From positions 1-64,000 of the forward strand of contig JAISIN010000121.1 of assembly GCA_031262085.1 (NCBI GenBank): DNA of 64,000 nt. The letters run 5' to 3'. The DNA comes from Prevotellaceae bacterium (lineage in GTDB: Bacteria; Bacteroidota; Bacteroidia; Bacteroidales; Bacteroidaceae). The position numbers and the translations under genes were made by a program. This document shows positions 1 to 8,697 of the stretch, in pieces (position 1 is the first letter of the stretch; each line of letters starts with the position of its first letter). A model generated the notes under the pieces. The model had not been told where the DNA came from, ran no database searches, and saw nothing but the letters and a program-made list of their open reading frames with translations.

Positions 1-274
1 GCTACACCTAAAAAATAACTTTACTGTGTTCTACATTGGCTTTTGGAGAACCAATCAACGGCTGGCATACCTGTGACGAGGAAAACTTTTTGAAAATTTC
101 TCAAAGTGGGAAAGTTGGGCCAAATCATTACCCATTCAAAACGTTATAGAGCCTTATTTTACAACGCTATCTTTAGCTACAGCCGGCACTGACTCATAAA
201 AACTTCTGGTGAAAGCAAATACAGAAGTGCTTCTCACTACGTTTTGGCTCTTGACAGGTATCTGAATAAGTAAT

Positions 275-343
275 CCAAATCCGGAAGTGAGACAGCGCCA
301 AACTCGGAAGTGAAACAGCGCCAAACTCGGAAGTGAAGCTGGG
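275..343. repeat. Three-copy 23-bp tandem repeat
   Basis: Three head-to-tail units of 23 bp start at 275, 298 and 321. The core CTCGGAAGTGAAACAGCG is intact in the middle copy. The first copy differs at a few bases and the last diverges at its right end. The period is not a multiple of three, so it does not encode a peptide repeat. It belongs to the group of short intergenic arrays described in the findings. Confidence 0.85.
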
Positions 344-344
344 C

Positions 345-440
345 GAACCGTCGTTTCTGTTGGTGCTTACGGGCGGGCAATATGCATACCGCAGAGAAGA
401 TGGCGTCTTGGTGGTGCCGATAGGATGTATGAAAGATTGA
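345..440 (+). pseudogene. C-terminal fragment of an AAA ATPase (DUF4143-type) gene
   Basis: In the frame ending at the TGA at 438-440 the sequence reads EPSFLLVLTGGQYAYRREDG followed by VLVVPIGCMKD. From memory this resembles the last 30 or so residues of the ATP-binding DUF4143 proteins that are common in Bacteroides. No start codon or upstream domain is present: the frame runs straight into the 23-bp repeats. I read it as the surviving tail of a deleted gene. The family assignment is by recall only and could be wrong. Confidence 0.4.
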
Positions 441-490
441 TTGCCCGAACGTAATACCCCTATGATTGTGGATAGGCACAAAAAGAACAA

Positions 491-525
491 GAGGGCAAGG
501 AGTGGTATCAATCCTCCTTGCCCTC
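491..525 (-). terminator. Hairpin, likely terminator of the xylan operon
   Basis: A perfect 12-bp stem (491-502 with 514-525, arm GAGGGCAAGGAG) encloses an 11-nt loop. On the minus strand it is followed by a T-rich run (TTGTTCTTTTT). It lies about 180 bases past the stop of the GH10 gene and is the best rho-independent terminator candidate for the minus-strand operon. Confidence 0.55.
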
Positions 526-623
526 AACTGAAAAACAACAATTTACCTAATCTAATAATAGCCTATTGAACTTGTTTGTTTTGTGTAATTATATGCTATG
601 ATTATATGTTTTGATTTTGTAAG

Positions 624-662
624 GTGTAGAGACGCAAGGTTGTTGCGCTTGCGCCTCTACAC
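624..662. repeat. Imperfect palindrome of the GTGTAGAGACGC type
   Basis: Two 15-nt arms, 624-638 and 648-662, pair with a single A-C mismatch around a 9-nt loop. No T-run follows on either strand, so it is a poor terminator. Palindromes with the GTAGAGACGC arm are, to my recollection, dispersed intergenic repeats in Bacteroides and some other genomes. Confidence 0.55.
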
Positions 663-704
663 GCATGGTTTATGATATACTTAGACTATAATAGTTTTGT
701 TCTA

Positions 705-2945
705 TTATTGTTTTGACGGATAATCTACTCCGGCAAGTCCGTCGGCGAAGCCGCCGTAGGTGTGCTTGCGGGTACTATAATTGGTCGTCCATAGACCGAT
801 AGGCTGACCGGCGCGCCAACCGCTATCTGTGGGGCTGTCTGTGGAAGCCCACTGCGTAATGCCGTAGCGTTGATTAGCCGGAATAAGCCTGAAGTACTCC
901 TTGATGATGAAGTTATAAAACTTAGCCATACCTCTTGCCTGCTCATCGGTTACGTCAGGGGTCATGATGTCATTGCCGTTCGCATCAACAATACCCATAT
1001 CCAACTCCGAAATCTTGATGAGTTTGCCGCTGGAAGCCAGTAGTTCAAACATCTTTGTAATGGCAGCTTCCTTGCTGGCTTGTACGGTAGGATTCAGATA
1101 GTAAGATACGTGCATTTGCGTGCCGATACCGTCGATTTGGGTTATTCCATCGCTTTCCCAGCGTTTAATCCATTCAATGAGGCTCTTGAGCTTACCGTTG
1201 TCATCCCAATCCGATTCGAGATTGTAATCGTTGACAAAGAGCTTCAAGGGAACAGTGCTGTTCTCACGAGCCGATTTCACAGCGATACGAACGTAGTCGG
1301 GACCGAGATAGTCTTGCCAGTAGAAATTATTCTTAGCATCTCCATTAGAAGCCGATTGCAGATCGTATAAACCGTCTCCGTCGCTGTCGGCACCCGAAAG
1401 CGGTTCATTTACTACATCCCAAGCAGTGACGTAACCGTCGGTAGCTATCATCATGCCTGAAATCCAGTTGTTCATCGCCCAAGTCAGGGTGTCGGCTTTC
1501 TCTTCAGGGGTGAGCGGTATACCTCCTGTGCGTTCTATTTCCCAAATGATATCGTCAAAATAGTAAGTAGTGTTGTCCGACATCGCCAAGTTGAAAGCGA
1601 TAGTATTCATACCGGCAGCTGCATCGGGTACAGTCCCGTTATATGTATACTCTTGCCATTCGGTTGTAACACTTGGACTTCCAACGATAGACCAGTGAAG
1701 ATAACCTCCAGGACCGTTATGGGCTTGTGCTTCAAGAGTAACATTTTTATCAGCTTTCATTTTCATACTAAAATGGAAACCTTCGCCGGCTTCAAATACA
1801 TGATCCACTGTCACAAAGAACTGCGTATCCCATGTATTCACATGGCTGGCACCAGACTTAACTACAATTGCACGCCCTATACCGTCGGCACCGGTACCCG
1901 GACCGCTGAATGTAGGAGGTCCTTGTGCCCCTCCACCTTCGGCTACGGTATAAGACCCTCTATCATTGCTTTCGCAATCAGAGTTTGTTACGATGTTTTC
2001 CCACCAAGAGGTTTCCAATTGTTTTTCGTATTCGATTGACATGTCATCGAAATAGTAAGTTGTGGCTGTTCCTCCCAAGTCAAATACAAATGCTTGCCAT
2101 GGCTCAGTACCAGTCACAGTAGCTTCCCCTTCAAATGTTTGCCATTCGGTGGTTACCGGTAAGTCGGGTATTGGACTCCATTGCATCATGGTTCCCACCG
2201 TGGAATGTCCTTGTGTATGTACATTGCAAGCCACGTCAGCACGAACTTTAAATGAATATTTGTACTTTGCCCCAATAGGTGCCGGCTCTGTAAATACAGC
2301 TACAAATTGTGAACTCCAAAGATCTTGTGCTGTCGGATTAGTTACTGCAAACCCTGCACTTCCGTCTACACCTGTACCTTCTTTCCTTTCTCCGGATCCA
2401 CTATTGTTTACTAACCAGGCACCAACATTGCTGCTTTCAAAATCGCCGTTAGTTAATAATTGTACCCATTCGGTACCGGAATCTCCTTCCACAGGTTTGT
2501 CGGCAATTAAGCTCTTTAGATATTTGAGATTCTGTTGGGCATGCCACACCAATGTATGTCCATAGATGCTAACACCGGCTGCTTTAGCTGTCTTTACGAA
2601 GGTTTCTACCGGATCGAAAATCATGGTACCATTATCTTTCACTACCGAGCCATACTTCATGGCATTACCAGCCGTTACTTCGTCAAAATTGGTGTTGCTG
2701 ACACGATAGGCATAACCTAATGTGTTGTAGTCATTAACGTCGACGCCCGTCCCCAATTTGAAATTGGGATTGGTTGTGCGGTCAACGTATGATTTCAAAG
2801 CATCGTAGTTGTTCAGATACTCCATATCGGCTATGGAAGTCGGCTTATCAGTTACCTCGAACGACAGCGGAGTGTTATCGGCACACGATGTCAGCGCGGC
2901 AGTTGTGATAAGGAAAGCTCCTAAAATATAAGATAGATGTTTCAT
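705..2945 (-). CDS. GH10 endo-1,4-beta-xylanase lipoprotein with two inserted CBMs
   Basis: This is an endo-xylanase of glycoside hydrolase family 10, 746 residues, expected on the cell surface. The signal peptide ends in a lipobox with Cys21 (LTSC). The catalytic barrel is split. The first part (about 45-140) carries the GHTLVWH motif. The second part (about 478-735) carries the acid/base Glu514 in WDVVNEPL and the nucleophile Glu647 in ISELDMG. Between them, about 160-470, sit two tandem carbohydrate-binding modules of the CBM4/9/22 type, each ending in a TTYYFDD motif. GH10 enzymes with CBMs inserted at this point are known from Bacteroides xylan loci. It is the last gene of the susC-susD operon, 16 bp after the glycan-binding protein gene. 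Both catalytic residues are present. Confidence 0.95.
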   Translation of the reverse strand: MKHLSYILGAFLITTAALTSCADNTPLSFEVTDKPTSIADMEYLNNYDALKSYVDRTTNPNFKLGTGVDVNDYNTLGYAYRVSNTNFDEVTAGNAMKYGSVVKDNGTMIFDPVETFVKTAKAAGVSIYGHTLVWHAQQNLKYLKSLIADKPVEGDSGTEWVQLLTNGDFESSNVGAWLVNNSGSGERKEGTGVDGSAGFAVTNPTAQDLWSSQFVAVFTEPAPIGAKYKYSFKVRADVACNVHTQGHSTVGTMMQWSPIPDLPVTTEWQTFEGEATVTGTEPWQAFVFDLGGTATTYYFDDMSIEYEKQLETSWWENIVTNSDCESNDRGSYTVAEGGGAQGPPTFSGPGTGADGIGRAIVVKSGASHVNTWDTQFFVTVDHVFEAGEGFHFSMKMKADKNVTLEAQAHNGPGGYLHWSIVGSPSVTTEWQEYTYNGTVPDAAAGMNTIAFNLAMSDNTTYYFDDIIWEIERTGGIPLTPEEKADTLTWAMNNWISGMMIATDGYVTAWDVVNEPLSGADSDGDGLYDLQSASNGDAKNNFYWQDYLGPDYVRIAVKSARENSTVPLKLFVNDYNLESDWDDNGKLKSLIEWIKRWESDGITQIDGIGTQMHVSYYLNPTVQASKEAAITKMFELLASSGKLIKISELDMGIVDANGNDIMTPDVTDEQARGMAKFYNFIIKEYFRLIPANQRYGITQWASTDSPTDSGWRAGQPIGLWTTNYSTRKHTYGGFADGLAGVDYPSKQ

Positions 2946-2961
2946 AACTGTTTCTTATTTA

Positions 2962-3987
2962 TTATTTTGCTGCCACAGCGAACCACTCGGCTTTCATGCC
3001 GCGATCGCGTACTACGAGGGTATCGGTAGCGGCGCAGGTGATGCCATGATGCTGCAGTGTGTAGTCCAAATAGAGTACATCGCGGTCTTGGGCGCCCCAG
3101 CTGTTTTTGTCACCTTTGGCCACAAACTTGCCGCTACCGTTTGCTATCACACCTTCCGAGTCGGAAGATATGGTACATTCACCATTTTCATTGAATGTAA
3201 TGAGCAGTGTGCAGTCGATGATGTTACCGTCGGGATCTTTTGCATCATACGCCCAAGCGATGGTGTTGAGAGAACGGGTAGTGATGGCGTCAATTACTTC
3301 GTCTTTTTCAACATATTGATTGTGACGGATTACGGTACCGGTTTGCGCACCGCTATATACATCTTTGCCACGGCGCAGGTAGTTTGCATCGTATTTGTTG
3401 ATGTATTTCACGGCGTAGAGAATGTAATCCTTCGGCAATACATCCCAATCATTAACATCTACGCGGTTGGGATTGCTGACCAGTGGTTTACCTGCTAGAA
3501 TGGTATCCGCACCTGTCACATTTGTCATTACTATGGGGATGACATAGTTGGTTGTCAATGCTTTGGCGTCGGCAAAGAATGCGTCTGAAAGCTGTACTGT
3601 GACACCTCCTAACATTTTCCCTTTAGGAATAGTAATCCGGCTGTCCGACGAAAGTGAGTAGTAATTAGTTGGCATCGGTACGATGTCGACCCCCGTATTG
3701 GCAAACACGATGTTGTTACACAACGAGTTGTCTACACGGATGTCTATATCAATGTCCTTGGTGTTATCGTACACGCCGCCGATGGTTGCCATGATTTGAC
3801 ATTGATGTAGGTTGTCGAGCGTAGTGTCGAATACATCCTCACCCAAACAAATGGTACGTATAGGGCTTTGATAGGAGAAGTACACCGCACTATATTCATA
3901 GTTCGGGAACTCCCAGTCGCCGTTGTGGCAACCGCTGAAAGAGAGACCGGCGAGGGTCAGTAATGATAGTATAAATACTTTTTTCAT
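2962..3987 (-). CDS. Surface glycan-binding lipoprotein (DUF1735/DUF5627-type)
   Basis: A 341-residue protein with a signal peptide and lipobox Cys20 (SFSGC). The N-terminal half (about 30-165) resembles the DUF1735 domain found in accessory proteins of SusC/SusD systems. The C-terminal half (about 170-341) matches my recollection of DUF5627. Its position between susD2 and the xylanase gene fits a surface glycan-binding protein (SusE/F role) that holds xylan near the enzyme and importer. No catalytic motif is visible. The domain names come from memory and the binding role from context. Confidence 0.75.
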   Translation of the reverse strand: MKKVFILSLLTLAGLSFSGCHNGDWEFPNYEYSAVYFSYQSPIRTICLGEDVFDTTLDNLHQCQIMATIGGVYDNTKDIDIDIRVDNSLCNNIVFANTGVDIVPMPTNYYSLSSDSRITIPKGKMLGGVTVQLSDAFFADAKALTTNYVIPIVMTNVTGADTILAGKPLVSNPNRVDVNDWDVLPKDYILYAVKYINKYDANYLRRGKDVYSGAQTGTVIRHNQYVEKDEVIDAITTRSLNTIAWAYDAKDPDGNIIDCTLLITFNENGECTISSDSEGVIANGSGKFVAKGDKNSWGAQDRDVLYLDYTLQHHGITCAATDTLVVRDRGMKAEWFAVAAK

Positions 3988-4017
3988 TGTGTCTTTTTAT
4001 TAATCGTTAGATAAGGA

Positions 4018-5817
4018 TTACCAACCCTCATTCTGAATTAGATTGCTAAATTTCAGTATTTCAGAGTAGGGAATCGGACCGTAGTACATATAATCTTTAT
4101 AGGCACGTTGTTCTACGCTGGGTAACATAGTGTAGGTAGTTCCGGTGATACTCATGCCGGTAGCTGTTTCGGTAATATCTGCTTTCCAGCGGCGAAGATC
4201 CCAAAAACGGAATCCCTCGAAACAGAGTTCCAAACGACGTTCGTTACGAATCAATGCACGCATTTTGACTTGGTCACCCTTGATGGACTCTAAATAAGCA
4301 TCACCATTGTCAAGTCCGATGCCGGCGCGTTTGCGGATTCCTTTAATCACATCGTAAGCCGAATAGCTATGACCACCTGTTCCTGTCGGTCCCCACGCTT
4401 CATTGGCAGCCTCGGCATAACTCAGGAATATTTCGGTATAGCGAATGAATGGTTTGTAGTGATACTGATTGGTCGTTGAATTAGGATTGGCATTTACCGT
4501 TTGGCACAACAATTTCTTCATATAGTAACCGGTACGGGTAGAGGTGACCGCTTTACCTAAGCCATCGTTGGTTGTTCCATCGGCAGCGGTAACAATAACC
4601 GTGTTGTCTTTACCGGCAGTTCCGCCATTGCGAAGAATGTAGAGATCAAGACGCGGGTCACGGTTGCTGTATGGGCTTGCGGCATTGTATTGGCTGGAAG
4701 CATCAGTGATAGGATAGCCATTTAGCATGGGAAAAGCATCTACTAAATTTTGGGTAGGGTTGATACGTCCTCTGCCAAAGAGGGTAGGGGGGAAGTTGTC
4801 TTGTTCCAATGATGCGCTTTCTTCCTTGTTGGAACGCCACAGAACCTCTAAGGGGTTTGTACCACCTACCATTTCACTGATAGTTTTGCTGTTTTCATAC
4901 CATCTGTTTCCGGTAGGGTCAATCTTACTTACCGGATCACTACCCAATCCGTCTAATACTTCCGCCATGCGGTTAGCGGCTTCTTCCCAAGTTACACCGG
5001 AAGCGTTGTTGTATGCCGGACTAGCTGCCATTAATGCTGCCTGAGCGCGAACGGCACGGGCAATGCGGGCACTCATGCGATTCTTGGCATTGTCGCCGAA
5101 TACACGGGTGTATTGAGCAGCTGTAGCACCGAGAGCTTTGTATTTTGCGGGCACAACGCTTTCAGAATTGATAGCTCCGTAATCTTCGGGTAACAATTCG
5201 ATAGCTGTTTCTACATCACTATTAAGTAGTGCGAGACACTCTTGGAAGGTATTTCGCGGTAAATTGAATTCAGATGTAACAGTTTCTGGTTCTGTCAGGA
5301 TGGGAATACCGAGCAATGTTCCGTCGGCAGCATAACCTGCATGATTCATCAATAGGTGATACATGTAGAGAGCACGCATGCCGTAAGCGTCGCCTTTCAT
5401 ACGTTGACGGAAAAGTTCAGCTACAATAGGGTCGTTAGCCCAATGTACATCATCTGCCATAGCAATAACCTGATTCAAATATTGCCATGAGGCACGCAGA
5501 TATTGCCAGCGATCCATCGGGTTATTGTCGGAGCGCCAGGCGCCACCAGCCATAAGGCGGTAGTTATTACCGGGATCATTAGATACGGCATCGTCAGTTG
5601 CGACATCGTTGAATTGCCATGACCCAAGCGGATTACTAATGTATGCATGTCCCAGTAATCCCGCTGTCCATGCAGGCATTGTGTATAGATTACCGGTCTC
5701 CTTTTGATTCTCTATGGCTGGATTGAACAAATCGTCGCATCCGGTCAGAGCAGAGAGTACAGGCACCATCAGTGCAAGTATTGCTATTTTCTTTATCTTC
5801 TTCATGATGATTTTCAT
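4018..5817 (-). CDS. SusD/RagB outer-membrane glycan-binding lipoprotein (second pair)
   Basis: A SusD-family lipoprotein of 599 residues. The lipobox is LSALTGC with Cys27. If translation starts at the second Met, four residues later, the signal peptide is slightly shorter and equally good. The C-terminal SusD signature is clear: RYTEIFLSYAEAANEAWG, then IRKRAGI, then LCFEGFRFWDLRRWK. It forms the lid over the TonB-dependent channel encoded by the gene 18 bp upstream and captures xylo-oligosaccharides at the surface. Confidence 0.92.
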   Translation of the reverse strand: MKIIMKKIKKIAILALMVPVLSALTGCDDLFNPAIENQKETGNLYTMPAWTAGLLGHAYISNPLGSWQFNDVATDDAVSNDPGNNYRLMAGGAWRSDNNPMDRWQYLRASWQYLNQVIAMADDVHWANDPIVAELFRQRMKGDAYGMRALYMYHLLMNHAGYAADGTLLGIPILTEPETVTSEFNLPRNTFQECLALLNSDVETAIELLPEDYGAINSESVVPAKYKALGATAAQYTRVFGDNAKNRMSARIARAVRAQAALMAASPAYNNASGVTWEEAANRMAEVLDGLGSDPVSKIDPTGNRWYENSKTISEMVGGTNPLEVLWRSNKEESASLEQDNFPPTLFGRGRINPTQNLVDAFPMLNGYPITDASSQYNAASPYSNRDPRLDLYILRNGGTAGKDNTVIVTAADGTTNDGLGKAVTSTRTGYYMKKLLCQTVNANPNSTTNQYHYKPFIRYTEIFLSYAEAANEAWGPTGTGGHSYSAYDVIKGIRKRAGIGLDNGDAYLESIKGDQVKMRALIRNERRLELCFEGFRFWDLRRWKADITETATGMSITGTTYTMLPSVEQRAYKDYMYYGPIPYSEILKFSNLIQNEGW

Positions 5818-5835
5818 TTTAGCAGATTATACAGA

Positions 5836-8667
5836 TTAGAATGTGCCTTTTACACCTAAATTGTAGAAGCGTGTTTGCGGGGCACTTCCCACGTTCAACT
5901 CCAAATGCTTGCGCTCTTTGGAAATGGTAAGCAGATTGTATCCACTTACGTAAACACTTACGCCTTTTACGAAGGTTCCTTGCAGTACGTTTCTCGGCAA
6001 GTCATAAGTAAGTTGTACTTGCGACAGGTTGAAACGATCGCTCTTATACATCCAATAGTCGGAGTTGCGGAAATTATTTGTCCCACTTTTGGCCGTTAGA
6101 CGCGGGAAGGTTGCCGTAGCTGCCGTTTCTGGTGTCCAACGGTTGCGTACTACTTCACTGTATTTATCTTGAGCGTCTACCCAATAGTAATTGCTGTTTT
6201 TCAACCCATAGCCTCCGAAGTAGCCGTTTGCCATAGCAAAGAGGGTGAAGTTACGCCATTTCATACTGAGGTTTACGCCCAAACGGAATGGAATGTCCGA
6301 ACGCCCCAAGAATACTTCATCTTGATTGTTGATACTGCCGTCGCCATTTTGATCTTTGTATTTGATGTCGCCCGGTCGTACATCACCGAATGTTTGTGCG
6401 GGTGCAGCATCTACATCGGATTGGCTATTGAACAAGCCTTCACTTTCCAAGCCCCAAATAGCATTGATCGGACGACCGATACGGGTTTGATAGGCATCGG
6501 CATATGATTCGTCCTGTTTGGCTATCTCAGTGGTGTAATACATACCGCTCACACCCAATGTCAGGTCTACTTCGCTGATTTTCTTGTTGAGGTAAACGCT
6601 GAAATCGAAGCCCGAACGGTTGTATTTGTTGTAGTTCACAATGGGGATGATAGACGATGTGGGGTAGCCTACCTGCGTAAAGTAGTTGGGGTAGAGTGAC
6701 GATACGCGTGCCAAACCACCATCCATTTGGTTGGTGAAGTAGTTCAGGTCGAAGGTGATCAACTTGTTCCATAACGATCCGCGCAAGCCTACATTGATCT
6801 CTTTTCGTTTGATGAACGTCATGTCGGGATTGTCTCCACGTTGAAATTCGGTAGCAGCCTCACCACCCAAGTCAGCCCACGAATACCACCCGCCGCGTTG
6901 TAATACCGGTCGGTAGAGATAGTAGCCCATTCCACCATTTTGCGGGTCGGTGATGTCTAAGTCCTGCTCTATGATCCCAGCGGATGCCGTAATCATCAGA
7001 TCGTCGAAAGCAGTATTGGCAAAGAAATCTTCTTTCACCGGACGCCAGCCCAATGTGACGGTGGGAGAGAAGCCGAGACGGTTGGCGATAGGCAACTTGG
7101 CAGAGTAGGGCAAGGCAGCGCTAAAGTCTACATAGTACTTGTGCTTATAGTTATATGAAGCCTGAAAGCCCATGTTTACATTGGTGATGCGATGATATTG
7201 TCCGCTCTGCTGAGTCTGCCAAGCATTAGCAACCACCATACCGAATACATTGTGGTCGGTATTGAACGTGTGATTATAGTCGAACTGCATTGATATATTG
7301 TAGGTATATCGATATGCCGAGTTGCTTATAGTCTCAACACCACTTTTTCTATCCTTAGTTCCATAAGAGTTGACCGATGCAATCATGTCGTGACCGCCAT
7401 AGTTTGTCCATGTCGGTGTAAACGTGGCATAGCTGTTTGTATAGCCCTGATTGTATGTCGAGGCATAGTCAATACCATACTTAGCACGGAAAAAGAGACC
7501 TTGCAACAAAGGATGCAAGTTTACATCAAACCGTGTATTGAATTGGAACTGACGACTTACATATTTGCTGTCACCTCCGGCATACGAATCGGCTATCGGA
7601 TTGGTCATATCGAGCTGCGTTGCACCCAAAAAATACTTTCCGTCAACGATGTAGTTACTCGTATTGATGGCATTCCATGTGTTGATATCTCCCTCCTCAA
7701 TATAGCTCAGAGGAATAAGAGGCGCTATGCGGTCGGGAAGAATAGTCGAGGCATTCTCCCACCAATTACCGGCAGCTGTATATGAATCATAGAAGGTTAC
7801 ATTGGCATCGGCTTGTGCGGTGACCAAATCGTGTAACTTCATGTCAACATTACCGCGCACGAAGAAGCGACTGATGTAATTGTCAGCAGCATTGCCCACT
7901 TTTAGTACTGTTGATTCGCGATAGTATCCGGTCGAAGTATAATACTTCACGCGTTGGTTGCCGCCGCTGATTTCGGCGATAGCTTCCGAGCGATTGTACA
8001 TCTTGCGCAGAAAGTCCGATGAGTACATATCCAAGTTAGGATAACGATAGGGATTTTCACCCGAGCCATGATTGTATATCGTTTCGGCAGAGTATTTAAT
8101 GGGGTCACCGTCGTTAAGAAGTGCCTCATTGTAGAGTGTCATGTACTCAGCTGATCCGAGATACTTGGGGTACGATTTGGGTACAAACATACCGGTATTG
8201 GCAGTGATGTTGATGCTGATAGGTCCTGTTTGTCCACGTTTGGTGGTGATCTGAATCACACCTTTCGATGCGCGGCTACCGTAAAGTACTACTGCTGCCG
8301 CTCCCTTGAGAATGGTGATCTGTTGGATTTCGGTGGGGAGCACGTTGTTGGCATCGCGTACCATACCGTCTACCACAACCAGATATCCGTCCATACCCCA
8401 TATATTGCCGTTTACGCCACCTACTACGTTTTCAACGAAATCCAAACTATAAGTGGTATAGGCTTTCTTCGTCAAGTCGGCTACGTTGATCACAGAGATA
8501 CCTCCCATAAGATCTTGTTGATCAGCAGTGCGGAATGCAACCTGCACTTTAGACGAATCGCTCATCAAGTCCAATGCAGGGTCTATTCCCAAATTTTGGG
8601 AAAACGCGTGCATAGAGCCGAAAGCGAATGCGGCACAAAATGCGAGTCCTTTATATATATGTTTCAT
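5836..8667 (-). CDS. SusC/RagA TonB-dependent receptor lacking the N-terminal extension
   Basis: An outer-membrane oligosaccharide importer of 943 residues. The signal peptide ends near residue 23. The mature chain goes almost directly into the plug domain (about 40-150, with ITILKGAAAVVLYGSRASKG) and then the 22-strand barrel. The CarboxypepD_reg-like domain and the usual EVVVVGYG TonB box of SusC proteins are absent; the equivalent segment is VQVAFRTADQQDLMGG. The C-terminus ends in the typical LGVKGTF. The same short form occurs, as I recall, in other Bacteroides xylan loci, so it is probably functional rather than truncated. Confidence 0.92.
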   Translation of the reverse strand: MKHIYKGLAFCAAFAFGSMHAFSQNLGIDPALDLMSDSSKVQVAFRTADQQDLMGGISVINVADLTKKAYTTYSLDFVENVVGGVNGNIWGMDGYLVVVDGMVRDANNVLPTEIQQITILKGAAAVVLYGSRASKGVIQITTKRGQTGPISINITANTGMFVPKSYPKYLGSAEYMTLYNEALLNDGDPIKYSAETIYNHGSGENPYRYPNLDMYSSDFLRKMYNRSEAIAEISGGNQRVKYYTSTGYYRESTVLKVGNAADNYISRFFVRGNVDMKLHDLVTAQADANVTFYDSYTAAGNWWENASTILPDRIAPLIPLSYIEEGDINTWNAINTSNYIVDGKYFLGATQLDMTNPIADSYAGGDSKYVSRQFQFNTRFDVNLHPLLQGLFFRAKYGIDYASTYNQGYTNSYATFTPTWTNYGGHDMIASVNSYGTKDRKSGVETISNSAYRYTYNISMQFDYNHTFNTDHNVFGMVVANAWQTQQSGQYHRITNVNMGFQASYNYKHKYYVDFSAALPYSAKLPIANRLGFSPTVTLGWRPVKEDFFANTAFDDLMITASAGIIEQDLDITDPQNGGMGYYLYRPVLQRGGWYSWADLGGEAATEFQRGDNPDMTFIKRKEINVGLRGSLWNKLITFDLNYFTNQMDGGLARVSSLYPNYFTQVGYPTSSIIPIVNYNKYNRSGFDFSVYLNKKISEVDLTLGVSGMYYTTEIAKQDESYADAYQTRIGRPINAIWGLESEGLFNSQSDVDAAPAQTFGDVRPGDIKYKDQNGDGSINNQDEVFLGRSDIPFRLGVNLSMKWRNFTLFAMANGYFGGYGLKNSNYYWVDAQDKYSEVVRNRWTPETAATATFPRLTAKSGTNNFRNSDYWMYKSDRFNLSQVQLTYDLPRNVLQGTFVKGVSVYVSGYNLLTISKERKHLELNVGSAPQTRFYNLGVKGTF

Positions 8668-8697
8668 TGTAATCTTTGTTTAAAGGTGTTCAAATGT

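Larger units (their letters stand above)
1..704. other. Gene-poor left flank with no intact gene
   Basis: This stretch of about 700 bases has no credible full-length coding region. The short reading frames in it overlap each other and match no family I know. It contains, in order, a three-copy tandem repeat, a fragment of a degraded gene, a terminator-like hairpin and an imperfect palindrome, each listed separately. Positions 1-270 show nothing I can assign. The region lies beyond the 3' end of the xylanase operon and looks like a decayed junction rather than a regulatory region. Confidence 0.6.
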
